A stretch of 38,182 bases of DNA from an uncultured Ruminococcus sp. (GTDB taxonomy: Bacteria > Bacillota > Clostridia > Oscillospirales > Acutalibacteraceae): assembly GCA_902792105.1 (NCBI GenBank), contig CADAYK010000018.1, forward strand, positions 1 to 38,182. The letters are read 5' to 3'. The notes under the pieces are model-generated. The model saw only the letters and a list, made by a program, of their open reading frames with translations. It was not told where the DNA came from and made no database searches. The position numbers and the translations under genes were made by a program. Below are positions 8,455-16,501 of the stretch, piece by piece. Numbering within the stretch: position 1 is the stretch's first letter; each line of letters opens with the position of its first letter.

Positions 8455-10410
8455 TCTTTTGCTTTTTTGGTTTGATATAAAATACGGACTGTCTGTGTTC
8501 AATTCGCCTTCGCTGTCTATCAGTTCCAGTGACTTAAGGACTTCTATGGTGTTTACACTGTCCTCGGTGAAAAAAATTCTCTCGAGGTCCTCGTTGCGGA
8601 TCGAATCCGTCACCACAGACAAAAGACCGGAGCCTTTATCCGCGTTTTCGACGTCATAGCTTACCGAAAGCTTAAGGTTTATATCGCCGTTATCTCTTTT
8701 CTTGAAATTAGCATTGTCTTTTTTAAGAGCGTCATACAGCTTTCGGCAGTCCTCCTTAGCTTTTTCGGCGCTCACCTTTTCATTTTCGGCGAGAATGATT
8801 TTACCGCCGTAGTTACCTGCGTAGTTAAATGTCTCAAGTGTAAAACTACGCAGCATATCTTGGCTTATGCATTCAATTGAAAAATAGTTTTTGGTATATT
8901 GCTCGGATTCAACTATTTTATTAATCATTTCTTTAAGTATGTTTTCGCTTGCATAATAATTCCCGCTGTCAGCTTCAGCAAAGTAATTCAGCATATTGAA
9001 GCGGTAATGACGAATAACCTCGGTTCCGTTCTTAAGCTTGTAGCCTATGCAATATGAATCACTGCCGATGAAATCATCAAAATCCTCAAGGAACAGATTA
9101 TACCAAACATTGCTGAACTTTTTTTGAGCGCTCCTTTTGAACTCATCTATGGTTTTTTGGTGGATCGCAATTATTTCTTTAACTGTTTCGGCGTCCGAAA
9201 AATCATCTGAACACTCGGATGCTATCTGAGGAACTGTTTTTACGGTGCCGATTATATCCTTAGGGTAAACAATCCCCGCGGTTTCTACCGAATCTGCGGG
9301 CGGTACATATTCGTTAAAGCCCAAAATATCAATATTGCAAACAAAAACCGCCGCCAAAGTAACGGCTGCCATTGCAGCGAACGGGATCGAGGTTTTTATC
9401 AGGCCGTCAAAATTCTTATAGAAAATAAGGTGAACAATAATATAAGCCGTAACCGAACCGAGTAAAAAACCAAAGACAAAGCCGAGCATTCCGTTTAACA
9501 TCACATTGAGCGAACCAAACAAAACCCCCAGCCCCATTCCGCAAATGAATGACAAAATAAGCTTTACCGCATAAGCAGGCAAAAAGTTCGCGAACGAGTT
9601 TTGCGCACGGTCCGACCTGCGCTTCTTTGCCAGCACCGCGGAAAACACTACGCACGCGGCGGAGAACAAAATCCAGTAAATCACATTACTGCCGCTGTAC
9701 GCCCTAACAGGATTGAGCGCGTTAATTATAAAATTGTCTTTTGTTATTATATTGGGGATACCGTTGTAAAACGCGTTGACCACCGATTTTATAAAGTTGA
9801 GCGCTATCGGGTACGAAATCGATATCGCAAAAAACGAGATCACGGTGTGGATGGTTGTGCCGCAGCACACGGCAAGCAGACCGTAAAACGCAACACACGC
9901 CGCTGTTCCGATGATGATATGAACATAAAGCTCAATGGTTTCGTTGACAAGCGGCTGCCCCAAAACCAGCGAAACAGTCGAAATAAAACCAAAGAAAAAC
10001 AGTGCCGGAATGATTGAAAACAAAAAAGCCGAAGCGGTTTTCGAAAGGTAAAGCAAGGTTGAGCTGACCGGCAGCGAGCCGTACATATCCACCTTGCGCT
10101 TGTTGTGAAGATAAGAATAGTTTCCCGCAGTGAAGATAATTGTAAAAGCGATGGTAAGCAAAAACACGCAGTATGATGAAGCAATCTGAAAAATCAGCGC
10201 TGACCTGGGAAACGCTTCCTCTGTCCCTAAGTTTACTGCGAACGAGAGGCAAAGCGTAAGCGCAATTGCGGTTAAGGTAGCCAACAGTATACCGTAAACG
10301 GCAAGCGAAGCGACACGGTTTTTCATCTCCCATTTGAATACCGAAAACGCGTTTTTGAGGTTTGCTTTAAAGGACGAGTCTGACGTCATAACCGTAAACC
10401 CCCATTTCAC
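8452..10410 (-). CDS. ABC transporter permease, ABC-2-like
   Basis: This protein of about 650 residues has a multi-helix membrane portion in its first 360 residues (helices near 35-60, 80-105, 130-155, 165-185 and onward). A soluble C-terminal region of about 280 residues follows with no recognised motif. It is the membrane partner of the ATPase encoded just upstream, whose 3' end it overlaps. Together with the GntR gene this makes a YtrABC-like operon; such systems respond to cell-wall antibiotics or envelope stress. Start choice is uncertain: GTG 10410 has GGAGGA 11 bases upstream, while ATG 10389 (seven codons in) has only a G-run before it. The exported substrate cannot be inferred. Confidence 0.82.
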   Translation of the reverse strand: MKWGFTVMTSDSSFKANLKNAFSVFKWEMKNRVASLAVYGILLATLTAIALTLCLSFAVNLGTEEAFPRSALIFQIASSYCVFLLTIAFTIIFTAGNYSYLHNKRKVDMYGSLPVSSTLLYLSKTASAFLFSIIPALFFFGFISTVSLVLGQPLVNETIELYVHIIIGTAACVAFYGLLAVCCGTTIHTVISFFAISISYPIALNFIKSVVNAFYNGIPNIITKDNFIINALNPVRAYSGSNVIYWILFSAACVVFSAVLAKKRRSDRAQNSFANFLPAYAVKLILSFICGMGLGVLFGSLNVMLNGMLGFVFGFLLGSVTAYIIVHLIFYKNFDGLIKTSIPFAAMAAVTLAAVFVCNIDILGFNEYVPPADSVETAGIVYPKDIIGTVKTVPQIASECSDDFSDAETVKEIIAIHQKTIDEFKRSAQKKFSNVWYNLFLEDFDDFIGSDSYCIGYKLKNGTEVIRHYRFNMLNYFAEADSGNYYASENILKEMINKIVESEQYTKNYFSIECISQDMLRSFTLETFNYAGNYGGKIILAENEKVSAEKAKEDCRKLYDALKKDNANFKKRDNGDINLKLSVSYDVENADKGSGLLSVVTDSIRNEDLERIFFTEDSVNTIEVLKSLELIDSEGELNTDSPYFISNQKSKR

Positions 10411-11266
10411 TTATAAATATTTCCTCCAGACTGAGAGGCATAGCCGAAATATAGACAGGATCAAGCGCCTCAAGTCTTGGCATAAAATCAGCTTCGCCGC
10501 CCTTGATGGTAAGGTTGAACACATTGCCGTTTTGCCACACGTTTACAACATTTATCCCCTCAAAAAGGTTTTGAACCTGAGGAATCTGACTAAAGGCAAC
10601 CTGAACCTTACGGAATTTCCCGCGCAGAGCGTCGGCGTCGCTGTCAAGCAGAAGAATTCCGTTATGCAGCAGACACACCCTGTCGCACAAATCTTCAAGC
10701 TCGCGAAGATTGTGTGAAGCGATTATTACGGTCATCCCGATGTCCGCCACCTGTTCAATGACAAGCTTTTTTAGCAGCAGCCTCATTACAGGGTCAAGAC
10801 CGTCGAAGATCTCATCCATAAAAAGATATTTTGGACAGGTTGACAGCGCAAGGATGATCGCCGCCTGGCGCTGCATTCCCTTTGACATATTGATGATTTT
10901 ATCGTTTTTGCCGACAGGAAACATCGAACACAAGCTTGCAAAACGCTGTTCGCTCCAGTTTGGATACAAATCGCGGTAAAGCGAAGCGGTGTTGTTGATT
11001 GTGCTTCTGTCATAATAAAACGGAAAGTCCGGAACAAAAAAGCAAACACCCTTTGCGGCGGCGTTATTGTACAGTGTTTGTCCGTCGATAGTTATACTTC
11101 CGGAATCGGCGGCGAATACGCCCGAAAGCAGCCTGAGCAGGGTTGATTTTCCTCCGCCGTTGCTTCCGACAAGTCCAACAATGCTTCCGCTGTCAACCGC
11201 CATACTCAGGTTATTGACCGCGCAAACTTTATCAAAGCTTTTTGTAAGGTTTTGTATTTCTATCAC
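10367..11266 (-). CDS. ABC transporter ATP-binding protein (YtrB/BcrA-like)
   Basis: This 299-residue cytoplasmic ATPase powers the permease encoded next. It carries Walker A GLVGSNGGGKST, a signature loop NMSKGMQRQ (a variant of LSGGQ) and Walker B YLFMDEIFDGLDP, followed by the switch histidine in IIASHN. The C-terminal 80 residues are a regulatory extension. The start is GTG 11266, because GGAGGT lies 6 bases before it; a longer frame from TTG 11290 would place that ribosome site inside the coding region. It sits about 40 bases after the GntR gene and overlaps the permease start. The family is certain, the transported substrate unknown. Confidence 0.92.
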   Translation of the reverse strand: MIEIQNLTKSFDKVCAVNNLSMAVDSGSIVGLVGSNGGGKSTLLRLLSGVFAADSGSITIDGQTLYNNAAAKGVCFFVPDFPFYYDRSTINNTASLYRDLYPNWSEQRFASLCSMFPVGKNDKIINMSKGMQRQAAIILALSTCPKYLFMDEIFDGLDPVMRLLLKKLVIEQVADIGMTVIIASHNLRELEDLCDRVCLLHNGILLLDSDADALRGKFRKVQVAFSQIPQVQNLFEGINVVNVWQNGNVFNLTIKGGEADFMPRLEALDPVYISAMPLSLEEIFISEMGVYGYDVRLVL

Positions 11267-11309
11267 TATATAACCTCCAAAGCAGCGCAATAAATAAACA
11301 GGTTAAAAA

Positions 11310-11669
11310 TCATCCTGTAATCTTTTTGACTATGGAAATTAGCTCCTCGCTTGTTGTGCCGAATGTAACCGCTTCTCTGCATGCATCCGTGAATTTTTCG
11401 ATTGCAAGCTGTTTTTGAGCAAAGTTTTGGGTTGCCTGTTCGCTTAAAAAGCTGCCTCTGCCCACGGTTGAGTAAATGTAGCCCTTTGCTTCGAGGTCAC
11501 GGTATGCTTTGGCGGCAGTGTTGGGATTGATCCCGAGGTCAGCCGCGAGTATTCTGACCGGCGGAAGCTTGTCGCCCGGCTTGAGCACACCCAGAGAAGC
11601 CATTTTGATTACGTTGTTGATGATTTGTTCATAAATAGGAATTCTTGCGCTTGGATCAATTTGAAACAT
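11310..11669 (-). CDS. GntR-family regulator, YtrA type
   Basis: This 119-residue repressor has an N-terminal winged helix (residues about 3-70, with RIPIYEQI, PPVRILAADLGINPNTAAKAYRDLEAKG split over its two halves, and STVGRGSFL). A short helical C-terminal tail replaces a ligand-binding domain, as in YtrA-type members that control adjacent ABC transporter genes. The start is ATG 11669: AGGAGG lies 7 bases upstream and would be inside the gene if the earlier ATG at 11693 were used. It is the first gene of the regulator-ATPase-permease operon. It probably binds its own promoter, where a direct repeat is visible at 11746-11763. Confidence 0.9.
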   Translation of the reverse strand: MFQIDPSARIPIYEQIINNVIKMASLGVLKPGDKLPPVRILAADLGINPNTAAKAYRDLEAKGYIYSTVGRGSFLSEQATQNFAQKQLAIEKFTDACREAVTFGTTSEELISIVKKITG

Positions 11670-11734
11670 TGTTATTCCTCCTGATTGCGGCATTTGTCCC
11701 CTTTTGCCGCCTGTACTTTACCACATTTTATTGT

Positions 11735-11763
11735 ATTATAAATTGTAGTACATAAATAGTACA
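11735..11763 (-). promoter_or_regulatory. gntR promoter with TAGTACA direct repeats
   Basis: A TATAAT box lies at 11740-11735 on the minus strand. The plus-strand heptamer TAGTACA occurs twice, at 11746-11752 and 11757-11763, with an 11-bp period. This places both copies on one helix face across the spacer and the weak -35 region. It is a natural autoregulation site for the GntR protein, but this is inferred from position only. Confidence 0.45.
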
Positions 11764-11823
11764 CCTATTTCGGGTAAATGTCAATAGGTTTTACAAAGTT
11801 TTTATTATTTTCATTATTACGTC

Positions 11824-11880
11824 AAAAACATAACGCAACAAAAGGGGAAACCCGAAGATCTCCCCGTGTACGTTGTTATG
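11824..11880 (-). terminator. Terminator of the hyd operon
   Basis: An outer stem CATAAC/GTTATG (11829-11834 with 11875-11880) continues through AAC/GTT and encloses an inner GGGGA/TCCCC stem. Five T residues follow on the minus strand (11828-11824). The lipoprotein stop codon lies inside the distal arm. Confidence 0.7.
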
Positions 11881-12391
11881 AATCCGACTTTTTAAGCTGA
11901 ATGTTGTAGCCGTAGTCGGAATATATATACAGGTCTTTTTCCGAAGTAAGGGTTCCGCTTACGTCGGAATATTCCTCGGAACTGATCGTTTCCTTTGTAA
12001 CCTTACCTGTTTTTAAATCCTTGACCGATGAATTTTTGAAGGTCATTGAAATCACGTCAACGTCAATGGTAAAGGTACCGTCCTGTGTTACCTCGACCTC
12101 GCCCTCTTCATAAACGCCCTTCGCCTTATAGGTAAAGCTGCCGTCACGCTTAAATTCCATGCTTACATCGGAAAGCTTGTCGCCCTGCGTTGTAACCTGA
12201 GGACCGCTCCACTTGCCGTAAATCCGCTCGTCTCCTGCCGAATCGCCTGTCATGTCAACCGCCGCGGGAGTTGAAGCGGCTGCCGTGACCGTCTCGGCTG
12301 TTGCCGGTTGGGAAGAAGAGCTGTTTCCGCCGCCGCAGGAGCACAGCGCAAGCAGCAATGCCGCCGAAAATATTACTGATATTTTTTTCAT
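11876..12391 (-). CDS. Small lipoprotein at the end of the hyd operon
   Basis: This 171-residue protein has a lipoprotein signal: KK at the N-terminus, a hydrophobic core, and a lipobox LCSC with C19 as the probable lipidated cysteine. A Ser/Thr/Ala-rich tether of about 35 residues follows. From residue 58 there is a compact beta-rich domain (YGKWSGPQ, FKRDGSFTYKAKG, GTFTIDVDVISMTF) resembling small lipocalin-like or DUF5640-type repeats. Its ribosome site AGAGGTGA overlaps the hydF stop and only 4 bases separate the genes, so it is almost certainly translated from the same message. A link to hydrogenase function is not established in known biology, and it may simply be a downstream passenger. 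Confidence 0.82.
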   Translation of the reverse strand: MKKISVIFSAALLLALCSCGGGNSSSSQPATAETVTAAASTPAAVDMTGDSAGDERIYGKWSGPQVTTQGDKLSDVSMEFKRDGSFTYKAKGVYEEGEVEVTQDGTFTIDVDVISMTFKNSSVKDLKTGKVTKETISSEEYSDVSGTLTSEKDLYIYSDYGYNIQLKKSDS

Positions 12392-12395
12392 GAAT

Positions 12396-13595
12396 TCACC
12401 TCTTAACTAAGTTCTGTAAATGCGGAAAAACACTGAGGGTTCGGGGCAAAATGCCCTGCATATAGGCGATAGCCGTACCGTAATTGGTAAACGGAACACC
12501 GCTGTCCTCCGCAAAGCTGCGGCGGTACTGGACCTCTCGTTCGTTCAGCATACATCCTCCGCAGTGGATCACAAGGCTGTAGGGCGATAAATCGTCGGGA
12601 AAGCCCTTGCCGGAGCTGGTTTCTATTGAAATATTTTTCCCCGTGTAGCTTTTCAGCCAGCGCGGAAGCTTAACTGTACCAATATCCTCACACTGACGGT
12701 GATGGGTACAACCCTCGGATATCAACACGCGGTCTCCGTCGCCGAGGTTTTCTATTGCCGCCGCGCCTTTCACCGCGGTTTCAAGAAAGCCTTTGTGACG
12801 CGCCATCAAAATCGAAAACGAGGTAAGCTTTATGTTTTCGGGAACAATATCCTTTACCTTGCCGAAAACCTGGCTGTCGGTTATAACAACAGAAGGCTTT
12901 GTACCAAGCTTTTCAAGTGTTAGTGCAAGCTCGCTGTCCCTGGTCACGACAGCTGCGGCACCCGCATCAAGCAAATCGCGGATCGTCTGCTGCTGGGGGA
13001 GTATCAGCCTGCCCTTGGGTGCCGATTTGTCAACGGGAACCACCAGCACCGCAAGCTCGCCCGCACCCACCAGATCGCGGCAAATAGGCGCTTCGGGCTT
13101 GCCGGTTTTGCTTAACCGCGCCATCGTTTCCTTTAGCAGTTCAATATTTGTGTTTTTAAGTGCGCTTACGGCAATACCGTCTTTATATTCCCTTTCCGGA
13201 ACAAGGTCGCATTTGTTGTAAGCTATTATATAAGGTATGCTTTTTTGGCGGAATATCTCACAAAGTTGATTGTCCGCCTCTGTTTTACCGGCTGTCGCGT
13301 CGACTATCAGAACCGCCAGATCCACACGGTTCAAAACCTGCCGTGTGCGCAAAACCCTTTGCTCGCCCAAGGCTCCCTCGTCGTCAAAGCCGGGAGTGTC
13401 AACTATCATTACCGGTCCGAGAGGCAAAAGCTCCATTGCCTTGGTTACAGGGTCGGTGGTTGTGCCCTTTACATCCGACACAACCGAAATTTGCTGATTG
13501 GTAACGGCATTTACCACGCTGGACTTGCCGGCGTTTCTTCTGCCGAAAAAGCCGATGTGAACCCTCTCGCCCGAGGGTGTTGAGTTAAGGCTCAT
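12396..13595 (-). CDS. hydF: [FeFe]-hydrogenase maturation GTPase HydF
   Basis: This 399-residue scaffold protein receives the 2Fe precursor built by HydE and HydG and delivers it to the hydrogenase apoprotein HydA. The N-terminal GTPase has G1 GRRNAGKSS, G3 DTPGFDD and G4 NKCD. The C-terminal iron-sulfur site is present as CTHH followed about 45 residues later by HCGGC, the HydF-specific ligand pattern. The start is ATG 13595, with AGAGGA 7 bases upstream; a longer frame to 13655 would overlap hydG without a better ribosome site. It lies 16 bases after hydG and 4 bases before the lipoprotein gene. Identity is secure. Confidence 0.96.
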   Translation of the reverse strand: MSLNSTPSGERVHIGFFGRRNAGKSSVVNAVTNQQISVVSDVKGTTTDPVTKAMELLPLGPVMIVDTPGFDDEGALGEQRVLRTRQVLNRVDLAVLIVDATAGKTEADNQLCEIFRQKSIPYIIAYNKCDLVPEREYKDGIAVSALKNTNIELLKETMARLSKTGKPEAPICRDLVGAGELAVLVVPVDKSAPKGRLILPQQQTIRDLLDAGAAAVVTRDSELALTLEKLGTKPSVVITDSQVFGKVKDIVPENIKLTSFSILMARHKGFLETAVKGAAAIENLGDGDRVLISEGCTHHRQCEDIGTVKLPRWLKSYTGKNISIETSSGKGFPDDLSPYSLVIHCGGCMLNEREVQYRRSFAEDSGVPFTNYGTAIAYMQGILPRTLSVFPHLQNLVKR

Positions 13596-13611
13596 AATAT
13601 AATCCTCTAAA

Positions 13612-15039
13612 TTAAAAACGGAAGTCACGCTTGCCGTCGTTTTTGATTGACTCAATATACTCCGCCGCGATTTTTCTGACCTTCTCTTTTGGTATGTTCA
13701 AAAGCTCGCGCTCAATCATTTTTTCACCGATCGCGCGCGTTTCGGGGCTTGCGTAGTCCATAAGGTATTCCTCAAGAGTCATCAGCGCGTTGGGATGGCA
13801 GCAGTTTTGAATTTGTCCGCTCTTGCAAAGCGCCATAAAGCGGTCGCCCGTTCTGCCCTCGCGGTAGCAGGCGGTACAGAACGACGGAATGTAACCGAGC
13901 TCCATAAGCCACTTTACGACCTCGTCGAGGGTGCGCTGATCGGACACGTCGAACTGAGCCGAGTTTTCGTCCTCGTTCTCGGGCTCAACATAACCGCCCA
14001 CGCTGGTGCGCGAGCCGCCGCTTATCTGGGAAATACCGAGGCGCAAGGCTTTTTCACGAACGCTTTTGCTCTCGCGCGTTGAGATGATCATTCCCGTGTA
14101 GGGTACTGCAATGCGGATTATAGCGATAATTTTAGCAAAGGTCTCGTCGTCGATGCCGTTGTCGAACTCGTCGGGGTCAATATCGTCAGCCGCCTTGATT
14201 CGCGGAACGCTGATCGTGTGGGGGCCTACGCCGTGAACCGCCTCAAGATGTTCGGCGTGCATAAGGATTCCGGCAAGCTCGTAACGGTAAAGCTCAAGTC
14301 CGAACAGCACACCGAGTCCAACATCGTCGATTCCGCCGTCCATAGCTCTGTCCATTGCTTCGGTGTGATAGGCGTAGTTGTGCTTGGGACCTGTAGGATG
14401 CAGCTCCTCATAGCTCTTTTTATTGTAGGTCTCCTGAAACAGAATATAAGTTCCGATGCCGGCGTCGTGAAGCTTTTTGTAGTTTTCGACGGTGGTTGCG
14501 GCAATGTTTACGTTAACACGGCGGATCGCGCCGTTTTTGTGCTTGATCGAATATATGGTGTCGATACATTCAAGGATGTACTCAATTGGATTATTTACCG
14601 GATCCTCACCGGCTTCAATGGCAAGACGCTTGTGTCCCATGTCCTGAAGAGCCACAACCTCTGCCCTTACCTCGTCCTGAGTCAGCTTTTTGCGGCAAAT
14701 ATGCTTGTTTTTTGCGTGATAAGGACAGTAAACACAGCCGTTTACGCAGTAGTTTGAAAGATAAAGAGGCGCGAACATTACAATTCTGTCGCCGTAGAAA
14801 TCCTTTTTTATCTGCATTGCCAGCTCATAAATCTCCTTGATTTTTTCCTCGTTATCACAGGCAAGAAGAACGCTTGCCTCGCGGTGTGTAAGTCCCTTGC
14901 GCAGCTTTGCTTTTTCAATTATGCTGTCGATAAGCTCAAAGTTATCTTTATTTTCGTCTGCGTATTTCAGAGTCTCCCGAATTTCGGCGTCATTAATGAA
15001 TTCCTCTGCTTTTAATGATTTTGGATCGTATTTAATCAT
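13612..15039 (-). CDS. hydG: [FeFe]-hydrogenase maturase HydG (radical SAM)
   Basis: This 475-residue radical SAM tyrosine lyase splits tyrosine to p-cresol and dehydroglycine, giving the CO and cyanide ligands on an Fe-cysteine synthon for the H-cluster. The SAM cluster motif is CVNGCVYC (CX3CX2C) near residue 90, within a ThiH-like TIM barrel. The C-terminal auxiliary cluster cysteines are in FCTACYREG and NCCHPNA, as expected for HydG rather than ThiH. The start is ATG 15039, with AGGAG 8 bases upstream; the reading frame extends further, but that would cover the hydE 3' end. It sits 25 bases after hydE and 16 bases before hydF. Confidence 0.97.
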   Translation of the reverse strand: MIKYDPKSLKAEEFINDAEIRETLKYADENKDNFELIDSIIEKAKLRKGLTHREASVLLACDNEEKIKEIYELAMQIKKDFYGDRIVMFAPLYLSNYCVNGCVYCPYHAKNKHICRKKLTQDEVRAEVVALQDMGHKRLAIEAGEDPVNNPIEYILECIDTIYSIKHKNGAIRRVNVNIAATTVENYKKLHDAGIGTYILFQETYNKKSYEELHPTGPKHNYAYHTEAMDRAMDGGIDDVGLGVLFGLELYRYELAGILMHAEHLEAVHGVGPHTISVPRIKAADDIDPDEFDNGIDDETFAKIIAIIRIAVPYTGMIISTRESKSVREKALRLGISQISGGSRTSVGGYVEPENEDENSAQFDVSDQRTLDEVVKWLMELGYIPSFCTACYREGRTGDRFMALCKSGQIQNCCHPNALMTLEEYLMDYASPETRAIGEKMIERELLNIPKEKVRKIAAEYIESIKNDGKRDFRF

Positions 15040-15064
15040 TTTTCTTACTCCTATACCAATTATT

Positions 15065-16111
15065 TCACGTTTGTTTGAAGTCACCGCGGTCGGTGACGAT
15101 TTCATAGCCTATGTTTTTCATTCTTAATGAAAGGCAGCGTATACATTCAGCCGCTTCTTCGCCTGTGCAAATTTTGTTGTCGTAAAGCGAATAGTCCTTT
15201 CTGTGCTCGGCAGGCGAAAGGTTGGGCATTACCACGTTTGCTCCGTGCAAAATCCCGAGCTCCCTGCCCTTGGGATGGATCGTTCCCAAAGCCGTTGTGG
15301 ACGGCAAAAGTACAGGCGGGTGCAAAAGCCTGATTACCGAAAGCAAAACAAGGGTTGTTTCAAGCGTGCCCGCGGGCTTGTTCCCAAAAGGTGTGTCCTT
15401 GTGAGGGATGAACGGGCCTATTCCGCACATTTGAGGTTTTAGCTCACTGATGAACAGCAGATCCTCTGCAAGATTTTCGTAAGTTTGCCAAGGCGAGCCA
15501 ACCATAAATCCTGCGCCTGTCTGAAAACCGATCTCCTTAAGGGTGTAAAGCGATTCTATCCGCGTTCGCAGCGTCATCGACTTTGGATGAAGCCTTGAAT
15601 AATGCTCCGCGTTTGCGGTTTCGTGCCTTAAAAGGTAACGGTCTGCGCCTGCTTCATAAAGCCGCTTAAAGCTTTCATAACCCCGTTCACCCAGCGACAG
15701 CGTGATGGCGCAGTCCGGATAGTGCCTGCGGATCTCGCTGACTATTCCGCACATAATATCGTCGGTGTAATACGGATCCTCGCCGCCCTGAAGTACAAAG
15801 GTGCGAAAACCAAGCCTGTACCCGGTTTCGCAGCAGGAAAGTATTTGCGCTTTGTCAAGCCGGTAGCGCACGGCGTTTTTATTTGAACGGCGCAGTCCGC
15901 AGTAAAGGCAGTCTTTTTTACAATAGCTTGATATTTCAATCAGACCGCGGATATAAACCTTGTTGCCGAAAACACTTTGCGCTTTTTCCTGTGCCGCATG
16001 TCTTAGATCCTCTGTTTGCTCAGAGGTAATCGTCCTCAACAAAAGCGCAAGCTCCTGTTTTTCGGGAACCGTGCCGTTTTTCAGTTTTTTGATTGTGTTA
16101 AAATTATCCAT
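15065..16111 (-). CDS. hydE: [FeFe]-hydrogenase maturase HydE (radical SAM)
   Basis: This 348-residue radical SAM enzyme acts on the HydG product and helps form the bridging dithiomethylamine-containing diiron unit of the H-cluster. The cluster motif CKKDCLYCGLR (CX3CX2C) lies near residues 64-74. It is followed by the BioB-like barrel with VLQGGEDPYY, RHETAN, GAGFMVGSPWQT and GIGPFIPHKDTPF, which are hallmark HydE segments. Length is typical. It begins 4 bases after the stop of the small regulator gene, indicating translational coupling, and hydG follows directly. Identity is secure. Confidence 0.96.
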   Translation of the reverse strand: MDNFNTIKKLKNGTVPEKQELALLLRTITSEQTEDLRHAAQEKAQSVFGNKVYIRGLIEISSYCKKDCLYCGLRRSNKNAVRYRLDKAQILSCCETGYRLGFRTFVLQGGEDPYYTDDIMCGIVSEIRRHYPDCAITLSLGERGYESFKRLYEAGADRYLLRHETANAEHYSRLHPKSMTLRTRIESLYTLKEIGFQTGAGFMVGSPWQTYENLAEDLLFISELKPQMCGIGPFIPHKDTPFGNKPAGTLETTLVLLSVIRLLHPPVLLPSTTALGTIHPKGRELGILHGANVVMPNLSPAEHRKDYSLYDNKICTGEEAAECIRCLSLRMKNIGYEIVTDRGDFKQT

Positions 16112-16115
16112 AGCT

Positions 16116-16361
16116 TTACTTTTTGGCGTAGGCGGTTTTTGCGGTTACCCCCTGCAGCCGCCCGAGCTTTCCCGATACATTGTTGATTATGTCCTGGGGA
16201 GCATCCATAACTACGCTGATTATACTTATATTCTTCTCACGGTAAGGTATTCCCATTCGTCCGACGATATAATCCGCCGCAGTGTGCAGGATCCTGTTGA
16301 TTTCCGCAGCGCGTTCGGGATCCTCGACGATAATGCTTACCGAAGCAACTCTTTTGTCCAT
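16116..16361 (-). CDS. TM1266-type iron-only hydrogenase system regulator
   Basis: This 81-residue protein has an ACT/NikR-C-like ferredoxin fold (VASVSIIVEDPERAAEIN, then RMGIPYREKNISIISVVMDA, then KLGRLQGVTAKTAYAKK). Small proteins of this TM1266 type are regularly encoded with hydEFG and are named putative iron-only hydrogenase system regulators; no DNA-binding domain is visible, so the mechanism is unclear. The start is ATG 16361, with GGAGAG 7 bases upstream; a longer frame to 16412 would read through the terminator-like hairpin. It is the first gene of the five-gene hyd operon and stops 4 bases before hydE. Confidence 0.88.
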   Translation of the reverse strand: MDKRVASVSIIVEDPERAAEINRILHTAADYIVGRMGIPYREKNISIISVVMDAPQDIINNVSGKLGRLQGVTAKTAYAKK

Positions 16362-16377
16362 TTTTATCTCTCCATAC

Positions 16378-16405
16378 AAAAAGGCGGCGTCATAATGACA
16401 CCGCC
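16378..16405 (-). terminator. Terminator-like hairpin before the hyd operon
   Basis: A 10-bp GC-rich stem (GGCGGCGTCA at 16383-16392 with TGACACCGCC at 16396-16405, one G-U pair) has a 3-base loop. Five T residues follow on the minus strand (16382-16378). It lies only 16 bases before the TM1266-type start codon and about 97 bases after the stop of the upstream gene. It either ends the upstream operon or attenuates hyd expression. Confidence 0.75.
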
Positions 16406-16421
16406 GATACATGACTAAAGG

Positions 16422-16446
16422 TCAGACCGCTGCGGTCTGATTTTTT
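16422..16446 (+). terminator. Plus-strand terminator-like hairpin opposite the hyd leader
   Basis: TCAGACCGC (16422-16430) and GCGGTCTGA (16432-16440) form a strong stem with TTTTTT after it on the plus strand, although no plus-strand gene precedes it. In the minus-strand hyd leader it would form the first of two tandem hairpins. Confidence 0.55.
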
Positions 16447-16483
16447 CATAAATCTTTGGGGTCAATATAATTTTCCCTTCAGG

Positions 16484-16495
16484 ATATGATCATAT
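16484..16495. promoter_or_regulatory. Perfect 12-bp palindrome upstream of the hyd operon
   Basis: ATATGATCATAT at 16484-16495 is perfectly symmetric and lies between the TPM gene stop and the hyd leader hairpins. The half site AATATGAT also occurs in the inverted repeat at 1985-2009. It could be an operator or a chance AT-rich palindrome. Confidence 0.3.
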
Positions 16496-16501
16496 TGGGT
16501 T

